NCBI RefSeq assembly: GCF_002871345.2
Contig: NZ_CP136964.1
Coordinates: forward strand, 868,001-932,000
From: Nosocomiicoccus massiliensis
GTDB lineage: Bacteria; Bacillota; Bacilli; Staphylococcales; Salinicoccaceae
Reading direction: 5' to 3'
DNA: 64,000 bases
Part shown: positions 1 to 13,432 of the stretch, piece by piece
Layout of the letters: each line of letters starts with the position of its first letter
Position numbering within the stretch: the first letter of the stretch is position 1
The notes under the pieces: model-generated
Seen by the model: the letters and a program-made list of their open reading frames with translations, nothing else
Told to the model about the DNA's origin: nothing
The model's database searches: none
Position numbers and translations under genes: made by a program

Positions 1-473
<473 letters not shown>

Positions 474-476
474 TTA

Positions 477-1349
477 TTATTCTTGTGCTTGTGCACCACT
501 TACAATTTCTGTGATTTCTTGTGTAATCGCTGCTTGTCTTAGTCTGTTGTAAGACAATGTTAACTCACCAATCAATTCGTTTGCGTTGTCCGTAGCAGCT
601 TTCATCGCTGTCATACGAGCAGCATGCTCACTTGTTTTTGCTTCAAGTAAAGCACCGTAAATAATAGCTTCAGCGTATTGTGGTAATAATTCTTTTAAAA
701 TCGTTTCTTTATCTGGTTCGAATTCATAAGAAGCGAGATGAGTGTACTCATTTTTCGTTTCTATATCATCTTCTGACATTGGAAGTAACTGTCTTACAGT
801 TACTTTTTGCTCGAGGATAGAGATGAATTCGTTATAGATAATATGAAGCTCATCGATTTCTTCATCTTCATATTGACGAATTGCTGCCGCCGCTATTTTT
901 TTCACATCCGAAAATGATGGCTGATCTGGTAACCCTAGACGGTAGTCATCTATCTTATAGCCACGTAATCTAAGTACGTCGTATCCCATTTTACCGAGAA
1001 CCATAAGTGAAATTTCGTCTTGGTTACCGTTATGGCGTTCATTGATTTCAGTTGTTATTGCTTTAATAACGTTTGCGTTGTATGGACCTGCTTTACCTGT
1101 ATCACTTGAGATTACGATATAGCCAACACGCTTAACAGGACGTGCAGTTAGCATCGGGTGAACGTTGTTTCCACCTGCTCCAATTGCTTGGATTGTTTCT
1201 TCCATTCGGTCCATATACGGACGGAAGTTTTTAGTGTTTTGTTCTGAACGACCGAGTTTTGAGTTCGCGACCATGTTCATCGCACTCGTTAACTGACTCA
1301 TCTTTTCAGTTGAGTTAATACGACCTTTTATCTCCCTTAATGAAGCCAT
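477..1349 (-). CDS. atpG: ATP synthase F1 subunit gamma
   Basis: Central rotor shaft of F1, which couples proton flow to catalysis in the alpha3beta3 head. At 290 residues it has the usual length. The N-terminal helix (MASLREIKGRINSTEKMSQLTSAM) and the C-terminal helix (NELIGELTLSYNRLRQAAITQEITEIV) are the two conserved coiled-coil strands of the family. AAAGGATGG lies 7 bases before the ATG. The gene sits between atpA and atpD in the standard operon order. Confidence 0.97.
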   Translation of the reverse strand: MASLREIKGRINSTEKMSQLTSAMNMVANSKLGRSEQNTKNFRPYMDRMEETIQAIGAGGNNVHPMLTARPVKRVGYIVISSDTGKAGPYNANVIKAITTEINERHNGNQDEISLMVLGKMGYDVLRLRGYKIDDYRLGLPDQPSFSDVKKIAAAAIRQYEDEEIDELHIIYNEFISILEQKVTVRQLLPMSEDDIETKNEYTHLASYEFEPDKETILKELLPQYAEAIIYGALLEAKTSEHAARMTAMKAATDNANELIGELTLSYNRLRQAAITQEITEIVSGAQAQE

Positions 1350-1384
1350 GATTTCACCATCCTTTATATAAATAGTGTTATTTA

Positions 1385-3446
<2,062 letters not shown>

Positions 3447-3447
<1 letters not shown>

Positions 3448-3965
3448 TATCTATCCCCTGCTTCCTGTAGGTACTTGTCAATGAGATCTTTTTGATCTTG
3501 TGGAGACAATTCTTTTTCAATCACTTTTTGAGCAATTAAAACAGATAATTCAGCGACTTGGTCGTTGATTTCACGTACTGCTTTTTCTTTTTCTTGCTCA
3601 ATATCTTTTTGTGCATCAGACATAAGTCTTTTCGCATTTATTGTTGCTTCGTCAATAATTGACTGCTGTTGTACTTTCGCTTCTTCACGAGATTTTTCAA
3701 ACATTTCACTAACTTCAGCTTGAGTTTGAGATAAAATTTCCTCGTTCTTTTTACGAAGCGCTTCTGCTTCTCGTTTTGCAATTTCAGCGCTCTCGATGTC
3801 GTCGTGAATTAACTTTTCACGGTCGTCCATTACTTTTTTAACTGGTTCCCATACGAAATATGAAAGAGCAAAAAGTAGTACTAAGAAGCTCCCGAGTAAA
3901 ACGAGACCTGTACCAAAAGCCGTTGGGATTGACGACGGTGCAGCGCCTAATATTAATAGTTCCAC
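3447..3965 (-). CDS. atpF: ATP synthase Fo subunit b
   Basis: Peripheral stalk subunit: one N-terminal membrane helix (about residues 15-35) followed by a long charged helix rich in Glu, Lys and Gln that reaches F1. I chose the GTG at 3963-3965 (product starting MELLILGAAPSS, 172 residues) over the TTG six codons upstream, because AAAGGAG is spaced 8 bases from the GTG but overlaps the TTG. The C-terminal signature VAELSVLIAQKVIEKEL matches staphylococcal b subunits. It lies between atpE and atpH. Confidence 0.93.
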
Positions 3966-4050
3966 TATGTACACTCCTTTCAAGAAAGTTCACAATACTT
4001 AAGGTTACAAAAGAAACGGCGAAATCTAGACAGACTTCGCCTCTAATTAT

Positions 4051-4284
<234 letters not shown>

Positions 4285-4314
4285 TTATGTTTGTTTATTT
4301 TTTTATTTTTTATA

Positions 4315-5413
<1,099 letters not shown>

Positions 5414-5469
5414 TTTACATTTTCCTCAAGTGTGATTTAGGCATATATGTATTGTTTGCACACTTATAA

Positions 5470-5498
5470 AGTGTACCTATTACATGCCTAAGTGTCAA
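5470..5498 (-). promoter_or_regulatory. SigA promoter of the ATP synthase operon
   Basis: Minus-strand TTGACA (5493-5498), 17-base spacer, then TACACT (5470-5475), about 55 bases before the atpI start. The -35 box is perfect and the -10 box matches 4 of 6. No terminator separates mnaA from atpI, so readthrough from the upstream genes may add to this promoter. Confidence 0.7.
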
Positions 5499-5525
5499 CG
5501 CATTTATTGTTATTTTAATAACATA

Positions 5526-6662
5526 TTATGAGTTCATAAAATCTGATGGTTTTTCTAATATAAAACCATAATAATGTGAAATAATATCGACGATTCGATG
5601 ACTCGCTTGTCCATCACCATATGGATTTTTTAACTGAGTCATTTCATCATAAATTTCTCGGTTATTTAGTAATCTATTTGTTTCAGTGACGATTTTCTCA
5701 AAATCTGTCCCAACAATTTTAAGCACACCACTCTCTACACCCTCTGGGCGTTCTGTGACATCTCTTAAAACGAGTACAGGTTTATTTAGCGATGGTGCTT
5801 CTTCTTGTATGCCGCCAGAATCTGTGAGAATAATTTCACTTGCCGCAGCAAAGTTATGAAAATCCATTACATCTAACGGTTCAATTAACTCGATACGGTC
5901 GTGTGTTAAATATCGTTGTGCAAGTTCGCGTATTTTCGGATTTTTATGAACAGGGTATACAATCACAACGTCGCGGTGTGTATCAGCAATATGTTTCATC
6001 GCTTTAAATATTTGAATCATCGGCTCGCCTAAGTTTTCTCTACGATGTGCTGTAAGTAGAATTACTCTCTTATCTTTATATTGAGATAATAATTTACTGT
6101 TATAATTTGGATCTACCGTTGTATTTAAAGCATCTATCACTGTATTACCCGTCACAAAAATTGTACTTTCATCGACTTGTTCTTTAAGTAAATTATCTTT
6201 TGCACGTAAAGTCGGTGCAAAATGCAAATCCGCCAAACGCGTCGTCAATTGTCGATTTAACTCTTCAGGGTACGGCGCAAATTTATTATACGTACGTAAA
6301 CCTGCTTCGACATGACCGATACTTACTTTCTGATAAAAAGCTGCCAGTGCAGCAGAAAACGTCGTCGTCGTATCACCGTGGACGAGAACCATATTAGGAG
6401 TTTCTTTTTGTATAATCGACTCCATCTCTTTTAATACTTGACTTGTAATGTGAGAGAGCGTCTGTTCTGCTCTCATCACATTTAAGTCATAGTCTGGAGT
6501 AATGTTAAATGCATTGAGTACTTGATCTAACATTTCGCGGTGTTGTGCGGTTACGACAACAACCGGTTCTAGATGCTTTGACTCTTTTAATGCATTCACA
6601 AGTGGAGCCATTTTAATCGCTTCTGGTCGAGTACCAAAAACGACCATAATTCGCTTTTTCAT
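5526..6662 (-). CDS. mnaA: UDP-N-acetylglucosamine 2-epimerase (non-hydrolysing)
   Basis: Interconverts UDP-GlcNAc and UDP-ManNAc in the cytoplasm, supplying ManNAc for wall teichoic acid linkage units and capsule. It has 378 residues. The N-terminus MKKRIMVVFGTRPEAIKMAPL is the family signature. The active-site stretches VHGDTTTTFSAALAAF, HVEAGLRTYN, PEELNRQLTTRLADLHFAPT and LTDSGGIQEEAPSL are all present. It lies 14 bases downstream of upp and immediately upstream of the ATP synthase operon, as in S. aureus. Confidence 0.95.
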   Translation of the reverse strand: MKKRIMVVFGTRPEAIKMAPLVNALKESKHLEPVVVVTAQHREMLDQVLNAFNITPDYDLNVMRAEQTLSHITSQVLKEMESIIQKETPNMVLVHGDTTTTFSAALAAFYQKVSIGHVEAGLRTYNKFAPYPEELNRQLTTRLADLHFAPTLRAKDNLLKEQVDESTIFVTGNTVIDALNTTVDPNYNSKLLSQYKDKRVILLTAHRRENLGEPMIQIFKAMKHIADTHRDVVIVYPVHKNPKIRELAQRYLTHDRIELIEPLDVMDFHNFAAASEIILTDSGGIQEEAPSLNKPVLVLRDVTERPEGVESGVLKIVGTDFEKIVTETNRLLNNREIYDEMTQLKNPYGDGQASHRIVDIISHYYGFILEKPSDFMNS

Positions 6663-6676
6663 ACGATTACCCCTTA

Positions 6677-7306
6677 TTATTTCGTTCCGAATAGACGGTC
6701 TCCTGCGTCTCCAAGTCCTGGAACGATATAACTATTTTCATCGAGTGAGTCATCTAATGCACCGATGTAAATATCCACATCTGGATGTGCTTCTTCTAAA
6801 GCTTTTACACCTTCAGGTGCCGCAATTAAACAGATGAATGTCAGTTTAGTTGCACCACGTTTTTTAATCGCAGTAATTGCTTCAACAGCACTTGCACCTG
6901 TAGCGAGCATCGGGTCAATGACTAAAATATCTCTTTCCTCAATATCACTTGGAAACTTTGCATAGTATTCCACCGCTTCAAGCGTTTCTGGGTCACGGTA
7001 TAAACCGATATGGCCAACGCGCGCAGATGGAATAAGCTTATGGATTCCTTCAGTCATTCCTAAACCAGCACGTAAAATTGGTACGAGACAAATCTTTTTC
7101 CCGCTTAAACGTTTTGCTGTAGTCGGACCGATTGGCGTTTCAACAGTAACGTCTTCTAGAGATAATTCTCTCGTTACCTCATATGCCATAAGCATTCCGA
7201 CTTCGTCGACGAGTTCTCTAAACTCTTTTGTCGACGTGTGTTTGTCTCGGATATATCCGAGTTTATGCTGAATTAATGGATGATCCATTACGCGTACTTT
7301 TGTCAT
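6677..7306 (-). CDS. upp: Uracil phosphoribosyltransferase
   Basis: Pyrimidine salvage: uracil plus PRPP gives UMP. The 209-residue length is typical. The PRPP-binding motif lies in [14 protein letters not shown] (about residues 130-143) and the C-terminal uracil-binding region in [26 protein letters not shown] precedes the ATG. It sits 11 bases downstream of glyA, the usual Firmicute pair. Confidence 0.97.
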   Translation of the reverse strand: MTKVRVMDHPLIQHKLGYIRDKHTSTKEFRELVDEVGMLMAYEVTRELSLEDVTVETPIGPTTAKRLSGKKICLVPILRAGLGMTEGIHKLIPSARVGHIGLYRDPETLEAVEYYAKFPSDIEERDILVIDPMLATGASAVEAITAIKKRGATKLTFICLIAAPEGVKALEEAHPDVDIYIGALDDSLDENSYIVPGLGDAGDRLFGTK

Positions 7307-7317
7307 AGTCTCTCTCC

Positions 7318-8559
7318 CTATTTGTGGTCATATAACGGATATTTACTAGTTAACTGAACGACTCTGTCGTGAATTCCGTCTAAGCTTTCTCCGTTCTTTT
7401 CTTTTGTTAATGTTTCAATGATAATGTCTGCAACTTCTTCCATTTCCGCTTCTTTAAATCCGCGTGTTGTCATCGCAGGTGTTCCCATACGTAAACCACT
7501 CGTTACAAATGGTGATTCTGTTTCGAATGGGATAGTATTTTTATTTGTTGTAATACCAACTTTATCTAACGCTTCTTCTGCTTGTTTACCTGTTAAGCCG
7601 AATACTTTTGTATCTACTAACACTAAGTGGTTTTCAGTACGTCCTGAAACGATTCTTAAACCGTTCTCTTGTAATTTTTCTGCAAGTACTTTTGCGTTTT
7701 TAATCACTTGCTCTTGGTATGCTTTAAATTCAGGTTGTAATGCTTCTTTAAATGCAACAGCTTTTGCTGCAATTACGTGCATTAACGGTCCACCTTGAAT
7801 ACCAGGGAAGATGTTTGAATCAATCTTTCTCGCATGTTCTTTTTTAGTTAAAATAATTCCACCACGTGGTCCACGTAATGTTTTATGTGTTGTTGAAGTT
7901 ACAAAGTCTGCGTACTCAACTGGGTTTGGATGTAGACCAGCTGCAACTAAACCAGCAATGTGAGCCATGTCTACCATTAAGTACGCACCGACTTCATCTG
8001 CGATTTCTCTGAACTTTTTAAAGTCGATTTGTAACGCGTATGCACTACCACCAGCGATGATAAGTTTAGGTTGTTCTTTAATCGCAATTTCACGTAACTC
8101 ATCGTAGTCAATTGCTTCATCTTCTTTAGATACACCGTAACTTACGATGTTAAATAATTTACCACTAAAGTTTACCGGTGCACCGTGCGTTAAGTGACCA
8201 CCGTCAGATAAGTTCATACCTAAAATCGTATCTCCAGGGTTTAACACCGAGAAGTACACTGCCATGTTCGCTTGTGATCCAGAGTGTGGTTGTACGTTTG
8301 CGTGTTCTGCACCGAAGATTTCTTTTAGACGTTCACGTGCTAGATCTTCAGCAACGTCTACGTACTCACATCCTCCGTAGTAACGTTTGCCTGGGTAACC
8401 TTCAGCGTATTTGTTCGTTAACACGCTTCCTTGAGCTTCTAATACCGCTTCTGATACAAAGTTTTCTGATGCGATTAGCTCAATATTTTCATTTTGACGG
8501 TCGAATTCCTTTTGAATCGCTTCGTATAGTGCTTCATCTGATTGTTTAATGTAAGACAT
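7318..8559 (-). CDS. glyA: Serine hydroxymethyltransferase
   Basis: PLP enzyme that converts serine and tetrahydrofolate to glycine and 5,10-methylene-THF, the main one-carbon source. It has 413 residues. The PLP-lysine motif lies in [15 protein letters not shown] (about residues 221-235) and the N-terminal signature in [27 protein letters not shown] lies 9 bases before the ATG. It is co-directional with upp and the YwlG-type gene. Confidence 0.98.
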   Translation of the reverse strand: MSYIKQSDEALYEAIQKEFDRQNENIELIASENFVSEAVLEAQGSVLTNKYAEGYPGKRYYGGCEYVDVAEDLARERLKEIFGAEHANVQPHSGSQANMAVYFSVLNPGDTILGMNLSDGGHLTHGAPVNFSGKLFNIVSYGVSKEDEAIDYDELREIAIKEQPKLIIAGGSAYALQIDFKKFREIADEVGAYLMVDMAHIAGLVAAGLHPNPVEYADFVTSTTHKTLRGPRGGIILTKKEHARKIDSNIFPGIQGGPLMHVIAAKAVAFKEALQPEFKAYQEQVIKNAKVLAEKLQENGLRIVSGRTENHLVLVDTKVFGLTGKQAEEALDKVGITTNKNTIPFETESPFVTSGLRMGTPAMTTRGFKEAEMEEVADIIIETLTKEKNGESLDGIHDRVVQLTSKYPLYDHK

Positions 8560-8600
8560 GTTTGATAACTCTCCTTAATATATAAATTTTATTAATTCAT

Positions 8601-9155
8601 TTAGTTATAATGCGCGCGTTCCCCGCCGATTAATTTCGGACGAGATTTCGCAATTGTAAGTTGTGCTTCTCCGAGCGTTTTCGTATTCACTCGAACAGGA
8701 ACTTGTACGTGTTTAATATGCATACCAATTAGTGTTTGCCCGATATCGATGCCTAAATCGACATCGACGTGCTCGACTACGACACTATCCTTTAAATGAT
8801 TAAACGCATATTCACTTAAACTTCCACCTGCACTTCTGTCAGGAACGACAGTTACAATTTGTGATTGTAAATGATTTCTTTCGACTGCTTTTTTAGTAGT
8901 AGTCAGTGCACGGTTAATATGTTCACACCCTTGGAAAAACACATCCATATCATATCGTTCAACGATGGGTTCGAATGCTTTGAAAATCACTTCCGCAACT
9001 TCCATCGAACTATGTTTACCGATATGTTCTCCTTGTACTTCAGATGTTGAACATCCGATGACGAGTGAGGCATTTGAAAAGAAAAAATCAGCGTCTTCTA
9101 ACTCTTGAATGATCGTTGTAAGCTCACTGTTCAATTTTTTCAATTCTACGCTCAT
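8601..9155 (-). CDS. TIGR01440/UPF0340 (YwlG-type) conserved protein of unknown function
   Basis: A conserved Firmicute protein of unknown biochemical role, almost always beside glyA. I place the start at the ATG at 9155 (MSVELKKLNSELTTII, 184 residues). The upstream TTG at 9170 overlaps the likely ribosome binding site GAAGGTGG, which is correctly spaced from the ATG. Conserved segments include LVIGCSTSEVQGEHIG, FFQGCEHINRAL and VDLGIDIGQTLIGMH. The 5' end overlaps rpiB by 32 bases. I do not assign an activity. Confidence 0.85.
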   Translation of the reverse strand: MSVELKKLNSELTTIIQELEDADFFFSNASLVIGCSTSEVQGEHIGKHSSMEVAEVIFKAFEPIVERYDMDVFFQGCEHINRALTTTKKAVERNHLQSQIVTVVPDRSAGGSLSEYAFNHLKDSVVVEHVDVDLGIDIGQTLIGMHIKHVQVPVRVNTKTLGEAQLTIAKSRPKLIGGERAHYN

Positions 9156-9552
9156 GTCTACCACCTTCAAATTCAGTTTCTAACCAAATATCAACGATAT
9201 CTAACGCTAATCCAGTTCCGATTACACGTTCACCCATACATAAAATATTTGAATTGTTGTGCTCTCGTGTAGCGTGTGCAGAAAACGTGTCGTGAACGAG
9301 TGCTGCCCGAATACCTTTATGTTTATTCGCTGCGATATTCATTCCAATACCTGTTCCACATACTAAAATACCGCGGTCGTATTCGCTATTTTGAACAGCT
9401 TCAGCAACCGGTTTTGCATAATCTGGGTAATCGACAGAATCTGTATCGAATGGCCCAACGTCTTTAACGTCGATTCCTTTATCTTCTAAATGCTGTATGA
9501 TGGCTGATTTTAAGTTGAATCCACCGTGGTCTGAACCGATAATCACTTTCAT
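9124..9552 (-). CDS. rpiB: Ribose-5-phosphate isomerase B / sugar-phosphate isomerase RpiB-LacAB family
   Basis: Probably isomerises ribose 5-phosphate and ribulose 5-phosphate. The ATG at 9552 gives MKVIIGSDHGGFNLK (142 residues) and is correctly spaced from TAGGAG; an ATG three codons upstream touches that site. The phosphate-binding GSDHGG lies at residues 6-11. The active-site Cys lies in YDRGILVCGTGIGMNIAANKHKGIRAAL. The LacA/LacB galactose-6-phosphate isomerases belong to the same fold, but no lac genes are near and the context is housekeeping. Confidence 0.88.
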   Translation of the reverse strand: MKVIIGSDHGGFNLKSAIIQHLEDKGIDVKDVGPFDTDSVDYPDYAKPVAEAVQNSEYDRGILVCGTGIGMNIAANKHKGIRAALVHDTFSAHATREHNNSNILCMGERVIGTGLALDIVDIWLETEFEGGRHERRIEKIEQ

Positions 9553-9613
9553 TGAAATCATCTCCTAAATATTATTATACATTCTTAAAATGCAGTTTCA
9601 AAATCATTCGTTA

Positions 9614-10012
9614 TTACCAGTTTATTTTATCGATATAATGTTTCATCTGATGAAACACACGTGTGTAATCATCCATATTACCGCCAAATGGATCGAGGAC
9701 GTCTCCACTTTCACCTACATACTCACTTAAAAGATGAACATCCGCATCCTCATTTAACATTTTTACTTGTATATAATGACTTTTTGTCATGACGAGTAGC
9801 GTATTGTCGAGCGTGTCCTCATGAGTCAACTGCTCTGGTAGCGTAGAAGGCGAATAATTTTCTCTTTGTATAATCTCCTCACTATACGGACTGACTTGAT
9901 TGGACGTAACAAATAAACCTCTCGACTCAACTTCTCTGTCCGTCACTGTTTTAGCGTAACTTTCTGCAAGTGGACTTCGGCACGTATTACCTGTACATAC
10001 AAATATAATCAT
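9614..10012 (-). CDS. ywlE: Low-molecular-weight phosphatase, likely protein-arginine phosphatase YwlE
   Basis: Cytoplasmic phosphatase of the low-molecular-weight tyrosine phosphatase fold, 132 residues. The P-loop is CTGNTCRS at residues 6-13 (nucleophile Cys6, Arg12), and the general acid is Asp in DPFGG. In Bacillus YwlE the Thr of the P-loop and the DPF segment select phosphoarginine over phosphotyrosine; both are kept here, which favours arginine phosphatase, the partner of McsB kinase. It lies between rpiB and sua5, as in Bacillus and Staphylococcus. Confidence 0.87.
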   Translation of the reverse strand: MIIFVCTGNTCRSPLAESYAKTVTDREVESRGLFVTSNQVSPYSEEIIQRENYSPSTLPEQLTHEDTLDNTLLVMTKSHYIQVKMLNEDADVHLLSEYVGESGDVLDPFGGNMDDYTRVFHQMKHYIDKINW

Positions 10013-10016
10013 GCAA

Positions 10017-11072
10017 TCACCCTTTAATAATAGTACTGCCTGTCGCTTTATAAATACGGTTCATCAGCGCTTCAGTTTCACTATTTTGCTTAAATCCGTA
10101 TATATAGATGATTTCAACATCCGACGCGTCCATATGTCTAAGTGCGGCATATAAATTTTTAGCCGCTTCACGGTAACTTTCTTCGTCTCTGCAAAGACTC
10201 GTAAACTGCATGTCTTTGTCGATGTATTGGCGGACAGTTTCTGGCGCGATGACTCCAACTTTATTCTTTTTTATACCTTCAGGTACACGAAGTCTCGTGT
10301 TCGAGTTAATGCCGCCTTCAACGACACTCATCGGCTGACGTGGTGCGTAGTGTTTGTACTTCATGCCAGGAGAAATCGGTCGTTCCATCGTATCTTTATG
10401 TTCTAAAATCTCTTCTTTTAATACGTCTTGTAACTCTTCGATTGATATGTGTCCTGGACGTGCGACTTTATATGGAAACTGTGTGCAGTCTAACACTGTA
10501 CTTTCTAGTCCAATCTCAGATTTTTCAGATACGACTACACCAAATATTCTACCGTTTAAGTCGTGAATCACGTGTTCTGCATCTGTCGGAGATGGTTTGC
10601 CGCTTAAATTCGCACTCGGTGCAGCGATAGGTATATTTGTGTACTCTAAAATCTTTCGTGCAACTGGATGAGACGGCATTCTTACTGCGACACTATCCAT
10701 TTCAGCGACTGTATTTGAAGCGATGACCCCATCTTTTAAAGGTAAGATAAAAGAAATCGGTCCAGGCCAAAACGTATCCATGAGTTTTTTTACTTTATCA
10801 TCGATATAAGACGTGAACGATTCAACTTGCTCGTAGCTATGTACATGGACGATTAATGGATTATCTCCAGGCCGGTTTTTCGCTTGGAAAATTTTAATAA
10901 TCGCTTCTGGATCTTTTGCATTTGCACCGAGACCATATACTGTTTCTGTTGGAATAGCGATGATTTCTCCGTATTCAAATGCTAGTTTGATTTCGTCCAA
11001 CTTTTCAATCGTTTCCTCTGTAAGTGGTGCGTTAACGTCTTCAGATGTGATTTCCCATACTTTTGTATTCAT
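10017..11072 (-). CDS. ywlC: L-threonylcarbamoyladenylate synthase (Sua5/YwlC)
   Basis: Makes threonylcarbamoyl-AMP from threonine, bicarbonate and ATP, the first step of the t6A37 tRNA modification. The YrdC domain (about residues 20-205) shows GEIIAIPTETVYGLGANA and NRPGDNPLIVH, followed by the shorter C-terminal Sua5 domain. The ATG at 11072 (MNTKVWEI, 351 residues) overlaps the prmC stop as TAATG, with GGGTGA just upstream. That is better than the GTG four codons earlier and implies translational coupling. Confidence 0.93.
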   Translation of the reverse strand: MNTKVWEITSEDVNAPLTEETIEKLDEIKLAFEYGEIIAIPTETVYGLGANAKDPEAIIKIFQAKNRPGDNPLIVHVHSYEQVESFTSYIDDKVKKLMDTFWPGPISFILPLKDGVIASNTVAEMDSVAVRMPSHPVARKILEYTNIPIAAPSANLSGKPSPTDAEHVIHDLNGRIFGVVVSEKSEIGLESTVLDCTQFPYKVARPGHISIEELQDVLKEEILEHKDTMERPISPGMKYKHYAPRQPMSVVEGGINSNTRLRVPEGIKKNKVGVIAPETVRQYIDKDMQFTSLCRDEESYREAAKNLYAALRHMDASDVEIIYIYGFKQNSETEALMNRIYKATGSTIIKG

Positions 11073-11911
11073 TACTTCACCCACTCTATATATAAAATGC
11101 GGTCATTACCATTTATATCTTGAATAACTTCGCGCTTAGCGTTCGGCCAATATGTGTCAACAAGAGCAAGCACGTCCTTTTTTTCTTTCCAACCAATTTC
11201 AAAAAAAGCTTTCCCACCGTCATTTAAGATGTCGTCTAACGACTCTATCATTTTACGATAAAAATACAGACCCTGTTCTTCAGCGAAGAGCGCGAGCTTT
11301 GGTTCATATTTCTTTACAGATAATGACATATCTTCAAGTTCTTTTTCACTAATGTACGGTGGATTTGATACGAGTATGTCGACTTTAATCCCCTGTTCGA
11401 TGAACGGTTCAAATAGATCACCGTTTAAAATTTTAACGTCGGCTTCAAGATTTTCTTTATTCTTCTTCGCGACTTCTAAAGCATCTTTAGAAATGTCAGA
11501 TATGTATACGTCTAATTCAGGACGTTCTAATTTGAGTGTAATACCAATTGCTCCGGTGCCCGTCCCAATGTCCGCAACGACGCCTGAGTCGGCGTTTTTT
11601 AATACGTGCATGACGAGCTCTTCTGTTTCATTTCTTGGGATTAACGTATCGTTGTTCACGTAAAAATTTCTACCGTAAAAATATTGTATGTTCGTAATAT
11701 ATTGAACAGGTTCATCGTTTAACAGTCGTTGTACACCGTTCATATATCGCTTGTAATCATCATCCGTCATTTCATTATGACCGTTTAAAATTAGACTGAG
11801 CGTATCCATTGAAAATAAATCGTCTAATAATATGTCTGCAGCGCGCGTTTCTTTACGTGCTGCAGACAATAATTTTTTCGCTTCTTTTAGAGCAATATTA
11901 AAACTCGGCAT
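11072..11911 (-). CDS. prmC: Release factor glutamine N5-methyltransferase
   Basis: SAM-dependent enzyme that methylates the Gln of the GGQ motif in release factors; its likely substrate prfA is just upstream. It has 279 residues. The SAM-binding motif is [14 protein letters not shown] (about residues 114-127), and the catalytic NPPY is in [12 protein letters not shown]. It overlaps the 3' end of prfA by 14 bases and the start of ywlC by one, so the three genes are tightly linked. Confidence 0.95.
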   Translation of the reverse strand: MPSFNIALKEAKKLLSAARKETRAADILLDDLFSMDTLSLILNGHNEMTDDDYKRYMNGVQRLLNDEPVQYITNIQYFYGRNFYVNNDTLIPRNETEELVMHVLKNADSGVVADIGTGTGAIGITLKLERPELDVYISDISKDALEVAKKNKENLEADVKILNGDLFEPFIEQGIKVDILVSNPPYISEKELEDMSLSVKKYEPKLALFAEEQGLYFYRKMIESLDDILNDGGKAFFEIGWKEKKDVLALVDTYWPNAKREVIQDINGNDRILYIEWVK

Positions 11912-12977
11912 TGTTTAACTCTTCTAATCGAGATTTTTGGTCTTCAATCATGAGTGAGTCTAGTACTTCATCTAAGTTACCATCGATAATTTGATCGAGT
12001 TTATTAATCGTTAAACCGATACGGTGATCTGTCACACGGTTTTGCGGATAGTTATACGTACGAATACGTTCTGAACGGTCACCAGTACCAACTGCGAGTT
12101 TACGCTTTTCACTGTATTCATCTTGTGCTTCTTGTTGCATCATGTCGTAAATTCTAGAGCGCATAACTTTCATTGCGCTTTCTCTGTTTTTGATTTGTGA
12201 TTTTTCATCTTGTGACGTTACGACTAAACCTGTCGGTAAGTGCGTAATACGTACGGCAGAGTCTGTCGTGTTAACGTGCTGACCACCTGCACCACTTGAG
12301 CGGTACGTATCGATTTTTAAGTCTTCGTTACGAATTTCTACTTCAACTTCTTCAACTTCTGGTAAAACCGCAACTGTTGCTGTTGACGTATGAATACGAC
12401 CACCTGATTCTGTTTCAGGGACACGCTGAACACGGTGTGCGCCGTTTTCAAATTTTAGTTTTGAATACGCACCGTGACCGTTAATTACGAAGCTAATTTC
12501 TTTAAACCCACCTTGGTCAGAAGCACTTTTATCGACGACATCGATTTTCCAACCTTGCGTTTCTGCATAGCGTGAATACATACGGAATAAATCTCCAGCA
12601 AAAATTTGTGCTTCGTCTCCACCTGCTGCCCCGCGAATTTCCATAACAACGTTTTTGTCGTCGTTCGGGTCTTTTGGAATGAGTAAAAACTTAAGTTTTT
12701 CTTCAAGCTCAGGAAGTAACGCTTCAGATTCTTTGATTTCTTCTTTTAGTAATTCATTCATTTCCGGGTCGTCTGACTCTTCTAACATTTCTTTAGACTC
12801 GGCAATCGTTTCTTTATGTGATTTATATTCTCTATACACTTCTACTTTTTCTGATAAATCACTTTGCTCTTTTGAATACTCTCTTAACTTATCCGGATTA
12901 CTAGTTACATCTGGATCACTGAGCAGTTCATTGAGTTGTTCGTATCTATCTTCTAATATATCGAGTTGATCAAACAT
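11898..12977 (-). CDS. prfA: Peptide chain release factor 1
   Basis: Recognises UAA and UAG in the ribosomal A site and triggers peptide release. It has 359 residues. The GGQ motif is in [18 protein letters not shown] (about residues 231-248). The codon-recognition tripeptide should be near the [13 protein letters not shown] stretch. It is the first gene of the prfA-prmC-ywlC run; an extended -10 promoter lies upstream at 13010-13018. In S. aureus tdk separates prfA from rpmE; here the two are only 118 bases apart. Confidence 0.97.
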   Translation of the reverse strand: MFDQLDILEDRYEQLNELLSDPDVTSNPDKLREYSKEQSDLSEKVEVYREYKSHKETIAESKEMLEESDDPEMNELLKEEIKESEALLPELEEKLKFLLIPKDPNDDKNVVMEIRGAAGGDEAQIFAGDLFRMYSRYAETQGWKIDVVDKSASDQGGFKEISFVINGHGAYSKLKFENGAHRVQRVPETESGGRIHTSTATVAVLPEVEEVEVEIRNEDLKIDTYRSSGAGGQHVNTTDSAVRITHLPTGLVVTSQDEKSQIKNRESAMKVMRSRIYDMMQQEAQDEYSEKRKLAVGTGDRSERIRTYNYPQNRVTDHRIGLTINKLDQIIDGNLDEVLDSLMIEDQKSRLEELNNAEF

Positions 12978-13009
12978 ATCCTTCGTCCTTTTCTTCTAGA
13001 TTCTTGTTA

Positions 13010-13018
13010 ATTATATCA
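13010..13018 (-). promoter_or_regulatory. Extended -10 promoter upstream of prfA
   Basis: Minus-strand TGATATAAT, a TGn-extended perfect -10 box, about 33 bases upstream of the prfA ATG and just past the rpmE terminator. I see no good -35 hexamer, which extended -10 promoters tolerate. It fits a separate start for prfA-prmC-ywlC and genes downstream. Confidence 0.5.
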
Positions 13019-13052
13019 TAAATTATGTACGTTACCTTGTTATTTACGGTAC

Positions 13053-13084
13053 AAAAAAAGCTACACAGAACGTATCTGTGTAGC
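13053..13084 (-). terminator. Rho-independent terminator of rpmE
   Basis: Ten-base perfect stem AGCTACACAG / CTGTGTAGCT with a 6-base loop. On the minus strand it is followed by a run of seven T. It lies 11 bases after the rpmE stop. Confidence 0.88.
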
Positions 13085-13095
13085 TCTTATATCGA

Positions 13096-13320
13096 TTACT
13101 CTTCGTTGTTTTGAGATTTGAAACCAAATTTCTTGTTGAAGCGCTCTACGCGTCCGTCCGCAGCTGCGAAACGTTGACGTCCAGTGTAGAATGGGTGACA
13201 GTTAGAGCACACTTCTACTTTAATGTCTTCTTCTAAAGTTGAGCCTGTTTCAAATTCAGTACCACATGAACCACAGATAACATTTACTCTGTGATATGCT
13301 GGATGAATATCTTGTTTCAT
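13096..13320 (-). CDS. rpmE: 50S ribosomal protein L31, zinc-binding (four-cysteine) form
   Basis: Large-subunit protein bL31. The ATG at 13320 gives [19 protein letters not shown] (74 residues); an ATG three codons upstream overlaps the AAAGGAG site. Two CxxC pairs (CGSC near residue 16 and CSNC near residue 37) mark the zinc-containing C+ type found as RpmE in Bacillus. The S. aureus gene at this locus encodes the C- type without these cysteines. The C-terminal [25 protein letters not shown] is invariant in the family. It has its own promoter, leader and terminator. Confidence 0.94.
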   Translation of the reverse strand: MKQDIHPAYHRVNVICGSCGTEFETGSTLEEDIKVEVCSNCHPFYTGRQRFAAADGRVERFNKKFGFKSQNNEE

Positions 13321-13388
13321 AAAACACATCTCCTTTGCCCTGAACCATCTGGAACAGAGTTATTTCGGGTTTTCCCTTTTCTAATACT
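13321..13388 (-). promoter_or_regulatory. Candidate autoregulatory L31 mRNA leader
   Basis: About 68 bases between the predicted transcription start and the rpmE ATG. They contain a tight hairpin GGGAAAACCC and a second imperfect one, CTGTTCC-agat-GGTTCAG, just before AAAGGAG. L31 leaders are known in Firmicutes as binding sites through which the protein represses its own translation. Position and compact structure fit, but I did not match a covariance model. Confidence 0.45.
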
Positions 13389-13394
13389 TAAAAT

Positions 13395-13423
13395 ATTATA
13401 CACGGATGGTTTCAAAAAATCAA
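13395..13423 (-). promoter_or_regulatory. SigA promoter of rpmE
   Basis: TTGATT (13418-13423), 17-base spacer, perfect TATAAT (13395-13400) on the minus strand, starting 10 bases after the rho stop codon. No terminator follows rho, so rpmE may also be read from the rho promoter. Confidence 0.8.
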
Positions 13424-13432
13424 CACTACAAT

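Noticed and set aside
9124-9155. Frameshift between rpiB and the YwlG-type gene
   Set aside because: The 32-base overlap is natural; both frames are complete with normal ends.
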